DNA from: Candidatus Neomicrothrix sp. UBA4742 | Lineage (GTDB): Bacteria > Actinomycetota > Acidimicrobiia > Acidimicrobiales > Acidimicrobilacustridaceae | Reading direction: 5' to 3' | DNA length: 13,476 nt | NCBI GenBank assembly: GCA_002403895.1 | Contig: DHIQ01000195.1 | Location: 2,754-16,229 of the forward strand | Shown: in pieces, positions 1 through 6,124 of the stretch | Layout of the letters: each line of letters begins with the position of its first letter | How positions within the stretch are numbered: position 1 is the stretch's first letter | Program-made: the position numbers and the translations under genes | The notes under the pieces: model-generated | What the model saw: the letters and a program-made list of their open reading frames with translations, nothing else | Database searches by the model: none | Told to the model about the DNA's origin: nothing

Positions 1-47
1 GGTTCGCATCACCCGGACCCGGAGGCTCGGATGGCGTTCGACGCGAA

Positions 48-88
48 TCGACCCCCGCGCAACCGTGGCGGACTGGAGCGGGGGTCGA
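48..88. repeat. Inverted repeat (11-bp arms)
   Basis: Arm 48-58 (TCGACCCCCGC) is the exact reverse complement of arm 78-88, with a 19-base spacer. It lies just beyond the stop of the broken minus-strand gene at 120-516, so it may be a transcription end signal for that gene or for a gene outside the window. There is no T-run beside either arm, so a classical intrinsic terminator is not supported. The GC-rich arms could also pair by chance. Confidence 0.35.
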
Positions 89-119
89 ATCGGTGAGAAT
101 AGCGGGATGTTCGAGGCGT

Positions 120-516
120 TCAGCTCTTGGCTTCTCGGCCGTGGGCCACCAGCGCGTAGATCACGAGGACCTCGAGGGTCATCACGACGAGTCACCAGAT
201 CGGGTAGGCGGGAAGCACCAGGAAGTTCACGATCAGGCTGAGGGCGGCGACGATGACGCCGATGGTGCGGGCGAGGATGTTGCCGGTCATCACCCCGACC
301 CCGGGCAAGGCCACCACGCCGCCGAGGATCAGGTGGACCCAGCCCCAAGATGTCATGTCGAGGTAGACGACACCTCGGGCTCCCCAAGCGACCCACTGGT
401 CGTTGAGGAGCGCGACCAATCCGTAGATGGCGTTGGAGGATGCCGGCCATCACCAACACAATGCCGCCGAAATAGATCCAACCGACCCAGCCTGTGGGCT
501 CTGCTCGCTGTTCCAT
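120..516 (-). pseudogene. DUF7144-type small membrane protein, broken by frameshift and in-frame stop
   Basis: The minus strand opens with ATG at 516, preceded by a good GGAGG Shine-Dalgarno six bases upstream, and reads MEQRAEPTGWVGWIYFGGIV and on to MAGIL. One extra base near 435 then throws the frame; after it the reading resumes as NAIYGLVALLNDQWVAW, then TSWGWVHLILGG and LPAYPIW. A TGA at 192-194 interrupts where the family normally has a Ser codon, after which LEVLVIYALVAHGREAKS continues to a natural stop at 120. The total (397 bp, 132 codons plus one base) matches the roughly 130-residue, four-helix DUF7144 family of Actinobacteria, whose function is unknown. Family assignment rests on the pattern G(I/L)xNxIxGLVAL...WGWxHLxLG...LPAYPxW. 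Two independent lesions favour a true pseudogene, though read errors could explain them. Confidence 0.75.
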
Positions 517-570
517 GGACTGCCTCCAGTCGTTCGTTATCGGGAATCTGACCAGCGCTCCAGGTTTGCA

Positions 571-717
571 GTCCGGTGCGAGTTGGGCGCGGATCGCAGC
601 GCTAGCGTCGAAGACGAGGCCCTTGACCGCGAGCAGCTCGGGCTCCGGACCATCGAGCAGGCCTACGCTGAGCTCGACCGCCGTTTCGTCGGTCAGCCCC
701 GCCGCTCGGCGTCGTGA
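571..717 (+). pseudogene. Coding-like C-terminal remnant upstream of the dioxygenase
   Basis: From about 571 to the TGA at 715-717 one plus frame shows strong G/C preference at third codon positions and a plausible helical, charged tail (DREQLGLRTIEQAYAELDRR then FVGQPRRSAS). Third-position bias vanishes upstream of about 570. The frame has no ATG or GTG, only a TTG at 583 without a clear ribosome site. It is best read as the 3' end of a lost gene, or less likely a 44-residue TTG-started ORF just ahead of the dioxygenase. I do not recognise the family. The rest of 517-730 is the divergent upstream region of the DUF7144 remnant and the dioxygenase, with nothing else I can name. Confidence 0.3.
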
Positions 718-730
718 CCCCGGAGGACCC

Positions 731-1543
731 ATGCTCGACATCCGCCCCCTCACCCCGACCATCGGCGCCGAGATCCACGGCATCGACCTCGCTCATCTGT
801 GCGACGACGGGACTTGGGCCGAGCTCGGCAAGGCGTTCATCCAACACAAGGTGCTGTTCTTCCGCGACCAGCACATCACGACCGACCAGCACGTCGAGTT
901 CTGCCGCCAGTTCGGCGAGCTCGAGGTGCACCCCTTCGTGCCCTCCAAGAAGGGCTACCCCGAAGTCATGGGGCTCATCAGCAACGAGGCCCGCCCGGGC
1001 AACGAGAACACCTGGCACAGCGATGTGACCTGGCGCCAGGAACCCTCGCTCGGCTCCATGCTGCGTGCCATCGAACTGCCCGACAACGGCGGCGACACGC
1101 TCTTCGCCGACATGGAAGCCGCCTTCAACGGGCTCGACCAGCAGACACGCGAGCGACTGGTCGGTCTGGTCGCCGTGCACGACTTCACCCGCGTGTTCGG
1201 GTCGGGCAAGACGCCAGATCAGCTCGCCGATCTGCGGCAGAAGTATCCGCCTGCCGAGCACCCCGTGATGCGCACTCACCCGGTCACCGGTCGGTTGTCG
1301 ATCTACGTCAACGCCGCCTTCACCTCCCACATCGTCGGCATGGCGAGCGACGAGAGTGCGGCGTTGCTCGCACTGCTCTATCGGCAGGCGACCATCCCCG
1401 AGTACCAATGCCGCTTCCGCTGGGCCCCGGACTCGTTCGCGTTGTGGGACAACCGTTGCGCACAGCACTACGCCGTCAGCGACTACTGGCCTGCCACGCG
1501 GCGGATGGAGCGGGTCACGATCGCCGGCGACCGACCCTGCTGA
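731..1543 (+). CDS. TauD/TfdA-family Fe(II)/2-oxoglutarate dioxygenase
   Basis: A 270-residue cytoplasmic enzyme that should couple oxidative decarboxylation of 2-oxoglutarate to hydroxylation of an organic substrate, as in taurine or aryloxyalkanoate dioxygenases. The iron site is complete: HxD in WHSDVTW (H96, D98) and the distal His in WDNRCAQHYAVSDYW (H246). R257, eleven residues after H246, matches the 2-oxoglutarate-binding Arg of TauD. The N-terminal IGAEIHGIDL (11-20) and HKVLFFRDQ (39-47) are also family hallmarks. The start is ATG 731 with GGAGGA at 722-727; the frame is open further upstream, but that stretch has no family similarity and no better ribosome site. No sulfonate transporter or other sulfur gene is nearby, so the substrate is unknown and the name taurine dioxygenase should not be assumed. 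Length is typical (270-300). Confidence 0.93.
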   Translation: MLDIRPLTPTIGAEIHGIDLAHLCDDGTWAELGKAFIQHKVLFFRDQHITTDQHVEFCRQFGELEVHPFVPSKKGYPEVMGLISNEARPGNENTWHSDVTWRQEPSLGSMLRAIELPDNGGDTLFADMEAAFNGLDQQTRERLVGLVAVHDFTRVFGSGKTPDQLADLRQKYPPAEHPVMRTHPVTGRLSIYVNAAFTSHIVGMASDESAALLALLYRQATIPEYQCRFRWAPDSFALWDNRCAQHYAVSDYWPATRRMERVTIAGDRPC

Positions 1544-1579
1544 CGATCGGTGCCAGCGGTCCCCGAGACCCCGGATGCG

Positions 1580-1745
1580 CCCCGGGATTCGGATACGCCG
1601 ACCACGACCAGGCCAGCAGTGCCTTCGTCGAGGTGCTCGCCCGCCTCCTTCAGATCCTTGCGGCTCCTGCCGGCCGCAGCGTGGCCGGCGATCGAACCCA
1701 GCAACGCGCCGCCTGCCGCGGTCCCTACCAGCAGGCCCGTGCATG
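1580..1745 (-). pseudogene. C-terminal remnant of a DUF1269-type membrane/stress protein
   Basis: On the minus strand one frame reads GLLVGTAAGGALLGSIAGHA, then GRSRKDLKEAGEHLDEGTAGLVVVGVSES. This is the ending seen in actinobacterial DUF1269-like proteins: a glycine-zipper helix, then (G)xSRxDLKxxGExLDxGxAxLVVVG. The normal N-terminal domain is missing. Upstream in the same frame there is only low-complexity Ser/Thr/Pro reading that overlaps another remnant, with no usable start and no ribosome site. After VSES the frame continues without resemblance into the 3' end of the dioxygenase. Such proteins are normally 140-190 residues, so less than a third remains. The family match is by eye but quite specific. 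Confidence 0.55.
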
Positions 1746-1765
1746 AGCCGTCGGACGCGGGCGTC

Positions 1766-1990
1766 TTAGGAGAGTCGGTGGAACCGTTCGAAGCGATTGG
1801 CGTCGAGGACCCGGCACAGCACCTCCTCGCCGTCGGCGTTGCGGCCCCACCAGGATCGGCCGTCCCCCGGCCTCGCCTCGTCGTGCATCACGGCCACATC
1901 GGCCAACATCGCGTTGATCTCCACCGTGGCGAACACGTCACGGACGATCAGGTAGCTAGCGGTGTCGAGGTCCGAAATCGAGCCCCACCA
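1766..1990 (-). pseudogene. Coding-like fragment without a start, unknown family
   Basis: The minus frame ending at TAA 1766-1768 has about 90 percent G/C third positions over roughly 70 codons. It reads SDLDTASYLIVRDVFATVEI, then NAMLADVAVMHDEARPGDGR, then SWWGRNADGEEVLCRVLDAN and RFERFHRLS. The frame is open only up to a TGA at 2054-2056, and the coding bias fades near 1990. It contains no ATG at the 5' end; the first possible start is GTG 1936, with no ribosome site, which would give 56 residues. It looks like the 3' part of a gene whose 5' end was lost, perhaps when the GNAT gene now facing it arrived. I do not recognise the family. With the DUF1269 remnant, this accounts for the stretch 1544-2057, which holds no intact gene. 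Confidence 0.4.
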
Positions 1991-2057
1991 CAGGGCGCGT
2001 TTTGCAGGAACGATGGTGGGGTCGGGCCGCGGCCACCGGGAATGGGAGAGTGATCAG

Positions 2058-2543
2058 GTGTGTGAGCCTGATCCCGACCTCGCGGTGGGCCCCATTCGCC
2101 CCGATGAGCTCGACGGACTGTTCCGGCTGTTCCGTCAGATCGTCGACGATCTCGAGGGCTATCCGCACGCCCCGCCGCTCACCTCCGAGGTGTTCGATGC
2201 CACCTGGGTGCGGCCCGTCACTGTGGTCGTGGCCGCCCGGGTGGATGGCGAATTCGCCGGCGCTTACTACCTCAAGCCCAATCAGCCCGGCCGGGCCGCC
2301 CACATCGCCAACGCGGGCTACATCGTCGATCGTCGCTTCCGGGGCCGAGGCGTGGGTCGGGCCCTCGTCACCGACTCGATCGAACGCGCCCCGGGCCACG
2401 GCTTCGACGCGATCCAGTTCAACCTGGTGTTCGAATCGAACCCGGCCCGGCGCCTTTACGAGGAGCTGGGCTGGCTCGAGATCGGCCGGGTCCCTCGGGC
2501 CGTGGATGATGAGGACGCCGTCATCTACTGGCGAGCGGTCTGA
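2058..2543 (+). CDS. GNAT family N-acetyltransferase
   Basis: A 161-residue single-domain GNAT enzyme that should move an acetyl group from acetyl-CoA to an amine; the substrate cannot be told. The acetyl-CoA pyrophosphate loop is clear at 91-103 (DRRFRGRGVGRAL, matching RxxGxG), followed by the family's C-terminal ESNPARRLYEELGWLEIGR (126-144). Strand FAGAYYLKPN (67-76) precedes the loop as expected. I chose GTG 2058 because GGGAG at 2044-2048 sits nine bases upstream and similarity begins soon after. In-frame ATG 2011 and an earlier start at 1962 would add residues that overlap the minus-strand remnant and lack ribosome sites. It converges on the flavodoxin gene and has no obvious functional partner. 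Confidence 0.85.
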   Translation: MCEPDPDLAVGPIRPDELDGLFRLFRQIVDDLEGYPHAPPLTSEVFDATWVRPVTVVVAARVDGEFAGAYYLKPNQPGRAAHIANAGYIVDRRFRGRGVGRALVTDSIERAPGHGFDAIQFNLVFESNPARRLYEELGWLEIGRVPRAVDDEDAVIYWRAV

Positions 2544-2553
2544 GTCAGCTCGA

Positions 2554-2620
2554 GCGGCCACCGCCGCATATCGCCGAGTCTCGCTACGGCTCTACGCCGT
2601 GCTCGCCGCCGAGTGGCCGC
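2554..2620. repeat. Nested inverted repeat between convergent genes, possible two-way terminator
   Basis: Arms 2554-2561 (GCGGCCAC) and 2613-2620 (GTGGCCGC) are perfect complements, and inside them ACGGC (2586-2590) pairs with GCCGT (2596-2600) around a 5-base loop. It fills the 83-bp gap between the stops of the plus-strand GNAT gene and the minus-strand flavodoxin gene, where a shared terminator would be expected. The outer loop is long and there is no T-tract, so the call is tentative. Confidence 0.25.
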
Positions 2621-2626
2621 GGTAGA

Positions 2627-3049
2627 TCAGACCGGGGCGACGGCCATGACCCGGTCGACGAAGTCGACGGCACCATCAGCCAGGTTGGTCCGCTTGATGG
2701 CCAGACCGCCGAGGACATCGGCGCCACGCTCTTCGAGCACCTTGGTGAACTTGTCGAGGGTCTTGCCCGGGTCGATGGCGTAGGTGCAGAACACCACGCA
2801 TTTCTTGCCGTCCATCTCCGGCAGCTTGCTGAACTTCTTGCGCTTGGCCGGCTTTTGACCCACGAAAAACAACCCGTCGGTCCAACTCCCGGCGATGACC
2901 ACGTCGGCCTCGGCGATGGCGTCGGGGTCGAAGCCGCCGACCGGGTAGATCTTGGAGCCAACGTGGCGCACGTAGAACTGGTTGGCGATCAGGCGCGCCG
3001 CGGTCTCGGTGGTACCCGTGAGGCTCTCGTAGATGATGACGACCTGCAT
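2627..3049 (-). CDS. Flavodoxin family protein
   Basis: A 140-residue cytoplasmic FMN-binding protein, the usual length of a short-chain flavodoxin. The N-terminal beta strand MQVVIIYES leads straight into the FMN phosphate loop SLTGTTETAA (9-18), matching T/S-x-T-G-x-T. The second loop GSWTDGLFFVGQKP (54-67) and the CTYAIDPGKTLDKF segment (88-101) fit the flavin-edge loops. It probably carries electrons between an unidentified reductase and acceptor, or forms the flavodoxin-like domain of a small quinone or nitroreductase system. Start ATG 3049 has GAGG/AGGA-like bases 9-13 upstream. The gene is divergent from the ribokinase gene across a 150-bp shared promoter region. The long antisense frame that continues through the ribokinase gene is a composition artefact. 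Confidence 0.85.
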   Translation of the reverse strand: MQVVIIYESLTGTTETAARLIANQFYVRHVGSKIYPVGGFDPDAIAEADVVIAGSWTDGLFFVGQKPAKRKKFSKLPEMDGKKCVVFCTYAIDPGKTLDKFTKVLEERGADVLGGLAIKRTNLADGAVDFVDRVMAVAPV

Positions 3050-3187
3050 GGATGGGTTCCTACCTCGCAGAGTTGTTCCGTTTGTTCTAGCAGGCGCGAT
3101 GGCGCCGCCGGGACCGATCGGGATCGCTGCTGGGGGCCGGTCGGGAGGCCCCGCGCCATCCGACGGGCAGGCGGCGAGAATCGGCCC

Positions 3188-3193
3188 TACCCT
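3188..3193 (+). promoter_or_regulatory. Possible -10 element, leaderless start of the ribokinase gene
   Basis: TACCCT fits the actinobacterial -10 pattern TANNNT and ends six bases before ATG 3200. No Shine-Dalgarno sequence exists in that gap (TTCCCC). This geometry would place transcription start at or next to the A of the ATG, giving a leaderless mRNA, which is common in Actinobacteria. No convincing -35 hexamer is seen. Confidence 0.35.
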
Positions 3194-3199
3194 TCCCCC

Positions 3200-4144
3200 A
3201 TGGCCGATCAGACCACGTCCGCCAGGGTCTTGGTCGTCGGCGCGCTGAATGCCGATCTCGTTTTGCGGGTGGATCGCCTTCCCACGCCGGGACAAACCGT
3301 TCCCGCCCGGGAGCGCCAGCGGGGATCGGGGGGCAAAGGCCTCAACCAGGCCGTGGCCGCCGCGGGCGCCGGGGCCGCCGTGAAGGTCATCGGCTGCGTG
3401 GGGGGCGATGCCGCGGGGGTTTCGCTGCTGGCCACGCTGGCCGACCACGCCATCGACTGCTCGGCCATCCGTGTCGACCCGACGATGGAGTCGGGCATGG
3501 CCGCGGTGTTCGTCGATCAGGACGGGGCGAACTCGATCATCATCGTCGCCGGGGCCAACGGCCAGCTGCGTCGTGACGACGTCGACTCGCTTGCCATCGG
3601 ACCCCACGACGTCCTGGTTGGCCAGGGCGAGATCCCGGTCGAGGTCACCGAGCAGTTCCTGGTTGCCGGCCGGCTCGCTGGTGCCCGCACGGTGTTGAAC
3701 CTGGCGCCGTTCCGCCCGCCTTCTCCCCGGCTCCTCGAGGCCACCTCGATCCTGGTGGTGAACGATGCCGAGCTGCTCGATCTGGCGGCGTGGTGCGTGG
3801 GCGACGTGGAGGGGCTGGATGGCCCCGGGGTGGTGCATGCGGTGACGGGGGTGCTGGCCGCCGGACCGGAGGCCTTGGTGCTGACGCTCGGCTCTGCGGG
3901 GGCGGTGCTGGTGACCGAGACGGGCATCGTGGCCGTTCCCGGTCATCACGTCCACGTCACCGATACGACCGGCGCCGGCGACGCGTTCACCGGCGTCTTG
4001 GCCGCCGAGCTGGCCCGGGGGATGGACCTGGCCACTGCGGTGGTCAAGGCCAATGACGCCGCCTCGTTGGTGGTGCAGCGTGCCGGTGCGGCCCAGGCCA
4101 TGCCCACCCGGGTGGAGATCGACGCCGTCGGTGCCCACGCTTGA
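3200..4144 (+). CDS. Ribokinase-type PfkB carbohydrate kinase
   Basis: A 314-residue cytoplasmic sugar kinase that should phosphorylate ribose or a related sugar or nucleoside with ATP. PfkB signature 1 is GSGGKGLNQAVAAAGAG (42-58), where ribokinases have GGKGANQA. Signature 2 is VTDTTGAGDAFTGVLAAELA (253-272), with D261 the catalytic base of the anion hole. N-terminal GALNADLVLRVDRLPTPGQT (14-33), NLAPFRPP (167-174) and VVNDAELLDL (187-196) are ribokinase landmarks, and VQRAGAAQAMP (292-302) matches the monovalent-cation loop. Length is typical (295-320). ATG 3200 is chosen because similarity starts there; the frame stays open far upstream without any. No rbs transporter or LacI regulator is nearby, so the exact sugar is uncertain. 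Confidence 0.9.
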   Translation: MADQTTSARVLVVGALNADLVLRVDRLPTPGQTVPARERQRGSGGKGLNQAVAAAGAGAAVKVIGCVGGDAAGVSLLATLADHAIDCSAIRVDPTMESGMAAVFVDQDGANSIIIVAGANGQLRRDDVDSLAIGPHDVLVGQGEIPVEVTEQFLVAGRLAGARTVLNLAPFRPPSPRLLEATSILVVNDAELLDLAAWCVGDVEGLDGPGVVHAVTGVLAAGPEALVLTLGSAGAVLVTETGIVAVPGHHVHVTDTTGAGDAFTGVLAAELARGMDLATAVVKANDAASLVVQRAGAAQAMPTRVEIDAVGAHA

Positions 4145-4218
4145 TCGGGGCCGCAATCTTGGGTTGGCGGGGCCTCTTGAGCGATGATGGATGGGCGGAA
4201 AACGACGGGAGGGCGGGG

Positions 4219-4294
4219 GTTGTGAGCGCAACAGGTGAGCGACGAGGGATGAGTGGAGAGCCGACAGGTTTTCGCTCAACACCCAAGGTGAGCG
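4219..4294. promoter_or_regulatory. Cluster of TGAGCG motifs upstream of a small gene
   Basis: The hexamer TGAGCG occurs at 4223-4228, 4236-4241 and 4289-4294, and inverted (CGCTCA) at 4273-4278. The first copy lies in the near-palindrome GTTGTGAGCGCAAC (4219-4232). All four are within 90 bp of ATG 4310. This resembles an array of binding sites for a regulator, but none is near and the motif is short, so function is inference only. Confidence 0.3.
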
Positions 4295-4309
4295 GTCGAC
4301 GGGAGCATC

Positions 4310-4582
4310 ATGGATGACGACTTGGCGCGCGACGGGGCCGATGCGGTGATCATCGAACGGATGGTCCTGGCCGATACCGAGGACGGGCGGGCGGTCAGTG
4401 CGGCCTTCGTCGATTCCTTCGGTCGATTCATGAGCGCCGACGTTCGCCCCGTTTTGCGGCGGATGGCGGCGGACGGGGCCGAGCCTCAGTTGCTCGTCAA
4501 TGGACTGGCGGAGCTGTTGCGGATGACGGCGGATTCCATCGAGTTCCCGCTCGGGCACGAGCGGGGTACCCGACCTTCCTGA
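4310..4582 (+). CDS. Small protein of unknown function (90 residues)
   Basis: ATG 4310 follows GGGAG about four bases upstream, and third-position G/C is high throughout, so this looks like a real gene. The protein is acidic at the start (MDDDLARDGAD) and predicted mostly helical: one amphipathic stretch around IIERMVLADTEDGRAVSAAF (15-34), another around VRPVLRRMAADGAEPQLLVN (45-64) and GLAELLRMTADSIEF (65-79). It has no signal peptide, transmembrane helix or cysteine, and I recognise no family. It starts 165 bp after the ribokinase stop, too far for tight coupling, and has its own upstream region with repeated TGAGCG motifs. Confidence 0.6.
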   Translation: MDDDLARDGADAVIIERMVLADTEDGRAVSAAFVDSFGRFMSADVRPVLRRMAADGAEPQLLVNGLAELLRMTADSIEFPLGHERGTRPS

Positions 4583-4635
4583 GGCCAATGCCCTGGCCGC
4601 TTTCCCTGTCCACCGAAAACCGATCCGAGGCTTGC

Positions 4636-4905
4636 ATGGAACGCTGGACCTTCCTCATGATCGCGGGGCCTGATGGCGCCGCCACCCAGCTCCGGGTCTT
4701 CCTCCGTGCTGGTGACGACCCTGCCGCCTGGCCCGGCGCCCAGCTAGCGCTCGACGGGACCGACATGCCGGTGGATGACGTCGCCCACGACTACGAGGCG
4801 CCGGAATGGAGGGCCGCCCAGGAACTTGATATCGGCATGGGCGGCGGCGGCCCTGCCCGCCTGGAGCAGGTAAAGGCCGGCCTACGGGCGCGCGTTGGGG
4901 CCTGA
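4636..4905 (+). CDS. Small protein of unknown function (89 residues)
   Basis: I chose ATG 4636 because GAGG (4627-4630) sits five bases upstream and the sequence then looks like a folded domain: MERWTFLMIAGPDGAATQLR begins with a beta strand, then VFLRAGDDPAAWPGAQLALD and MPVDDVAHDYEAPEWRAAQE, ending LEQVKAGLRARVGA. An in-frame ATG at 4588 would add 16 residues (MPWPLSLSTENRSEAC) with no ribosome site. It lacks cysteines, signal peptide and membrane helix. It follows the 90-residue gene by 53 bp and may share its transcript. Family unknown. Confidence 0.55.
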   Translation: MERWTFLMIAGPDGAATQLRVFLRAGDDPAAWPGAQLALDGTDMPVDDVAHDYEAPEWRAAQELDIGMGGGGPARLEQVKAGLRARVGA

Positions 4906-4972
4906 ACCAGCACAAACAGCCCTCTTTCGCCCACGTTGAGTGGGTATCCTCGCAGAAATGCCCGAACTCCGA

Positions 4973-4978
4973 TAGAAT
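4973..4978 (+). promoter_or_regulatory. Possible -10 hexamer TAGAAT
   Basis: TAGAAT lies in a locally AT-richer patch of the 181-bp gap between the 89-residue gene and the membrane-protein gene at 5087. It fits TANNNT. The nearest TTGAGT (4936-4941) is 31 bases upstream, too far for a normal -35, so support is weak. I see nothing else definable in this gap. Confidence 0.25.
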
Positions 4979-5086
4979 GAGATTGGGTCTTGGAGTAGCC
5001 GAGGGCGTGGTGTTGCAGTCCTCGAAAGGCTCACATCGGCGGGAGCAGGCCTCTGGGTCGGGCTCCCTGGGCGCATCGGGTGATCA

Positions 5087-5341
5087 ATGGGTGTTGGAAT
5101 ATTGGTCGTGGCGATCATCGCCATCGTCGTCGTCGTCGTCGCTGTTGGGATGATCAGGTCTCGGGCTCGGTCGGCGGCCAGAGATCTAGCGGGCGTCGGC
5201 GCCAATGAGTTCCTGAAGGCACCGCCGACGTCATTCCCCGTGGACCCGCCGGCTGAGCGCCCGGTGCCCGCGGCCCCGGCCGTGGAGCCGGCCGCATCGC
5301 CGGACGAGCCGACCGGGGGCTTCGACGCCGCCGGAACCTGA
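5087..5341 (+). CDS. Single-helix membrane protein, probably truncated by frameshift
   Basis: As read, 84 residues: a strongly hydrophobic N-terminal segment (GILVVAIIAIVVVVVAVGMI, 4-23), then a basic stop-transfer RSRARSAAR (24-32), placing the rest in the cytosol, then a Pro/Ala-rich linker ending TGGFDAAGT. The start is ATG 5087 with GGGTGA just upstream. The ending lies at a G5 run (5315-5319); dropping one G would carry the linker on into a coding-like frame, so the true protein is probably longer (see next entry). Function unknown; the layout of anchor, linker and cytosolic domain suggests a scaffold or regulatory membrane protein. Confidence 0.5.
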   Translation: MGVGILVVAIIAIVVVVVAVGMIRSRARSAARDLAGVGANEFLKAPPTSFPVDPPAERPVPAAPAVEPAASPDEPTGGFDAAGT

Positions 5342-5562
5342 CGCCGTCGATCATCTGCTGCAGGCGCTCATCAACCGGGCCCGGTTCAAGCAGGTCGGCG
5401 TCGGAGAGCTCGCCACCGAACTGGTTGAGCGATCTGATCTTCAGGGTGATGAGGGTCCCGCTGAGTTCGCCCCGCTGAGCCCGATCGCCCGGGGGCTTCG
5501 CCGCCGGGGGTGTCGGCGAGTCGTACGACCGGCTGCCGCTCAGCCGGCGAGGCGGTCCGTGA
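5319..5562 (+). pseudogene. Out-of-frame continuation of the membrane protein gene
   Basis: If one G is removed from the run 5315-5319, the reading continues as ASTPPEPDAVDHLLQALINR, then ARFKQVGVGELATELVERSD and GPAEFAPLSPIA. This part has good third-position G/C and a helical, domain-like composition. Removing one G from a second run (5491-5495) continues it as GGFAAGGVGESYDRLPLSRR to a TGA at 5560-5562, overlapping the tail of the facing minus gene by 23 bp. The repaired protein would be about 157 residues. Both breaks are in G5 runs, so base-calling errors are a serious alternative to gene decay. Frame choice is by coding bias, not by a known family. Confidence 0.4.
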
Positions 5563-6011
5563 CGGCGTCAGCGGTGTCGTAGACAACCAGGCCGCACAAC
5601 ACCCGGACCAACAGTCGTTTGCGGGCAGTGGGGCTGAGGCGCTCGAACGGGTTCAGGTCGTCCTCGAGCACCACCCGGGTGGTGCCCACCCGTTTGCGTC
5701 GGGGCTCGGACGCGTCGAGGACCACGACATCGCCGGACGCGTGCTCGGGGATCCAGCCACGGTCGTGGGTTGGGGCGTCCATGACGAGCTCAGCGTCGTC
5801 GCGGGAGGGGGGCCAGCCCCATCGAGTTGTGGTTGGCCGGCCCGGCCGGGGATGGCCAGCTGGGCACCGCCATGCGCTCGACGGCGTTGCCCAGCTCGGC
5901 ACCGTCGGTGCGGTCGAGGAGATCGCCGACCGTGGCGAACTCCGTCGTGCGCAACAGCCGATGGACCTCTTCGAGCGTGGTGAGGTCGATGGATTCGTGT
6001 TCTTTAGCCAC
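5540..6011 (-). pseudogene. Unknown gene (~156 residues) split by a frameshift in a C6 run
   Basis: From GTG 6011 (AAGG about nine bases upstream) the minus strand reads VAKEHESIDLTTLEEVHRLL, then RTTEFATVGDLLDRTDGAEL and GNAVERMAVPSWPSPAGPAN, then stops in disorder after a run of six C (plus-strand G run 5807-5812). Removing one C continues the reading as SRDDAELVMDAPTHDRGWIP, EHASGDVVVLDASEPRRKRV, TTRVVLEDDLNPFERLSPTA and RKRLLVRVLCGLVVYD to TGA 5540. The total length is 157 codons plus one base. The second half has a beta-rich centre and a basic helical end. I do not recognise the family. It follows the 74-residue gene at 6125 by 113 bp on the same strand. Confidence 0.5.
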
Positions 6012-6094
6012 GGGTACCTGCCTTGCGGGGAGATGCGGCCAACCGGGGAGCGGGGTCATGGTAGGAACCCGCCGGGTCGAGCCGCGGGATGGTC

Positions 6095-6119
6095 AGTGGG
6101 GTTGGTCTGAGTGGGGTTG
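6095..6119. repeat. Tandem direct repeat AGTGGGGTTG, period 15
   Basis: AGTGGGGTTG occurs at 6095-6104 and again at 6110-6119, with five bases between. It lies in the gap between two minus-strand unknown genes, about 85-110 bp upstream of GTG 6011. It could be a pair of regulator half-sites one and a half turns apart, or a chance duplication. Confidence 0.4.
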
Positions 6120-6124
6120 CGCCG

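Noticed and set aside
602..1744. Open minus frame of 380 codons opposite the dioxygenase
   Set aside because: Antisense artefact; the plus-strand enzyme has a complete iron and 2-oxoglutarate site.
2627..4588. Very long open minus frame (over 650 codons) across the ribokinase gene
   Set aside because: Only its last 140 codons read as a protein family (flavodoxin). The rest is Gly/Arg/His/Pro-rich antisense of the ribokinase gene, a usual effect of high G/C third positions.
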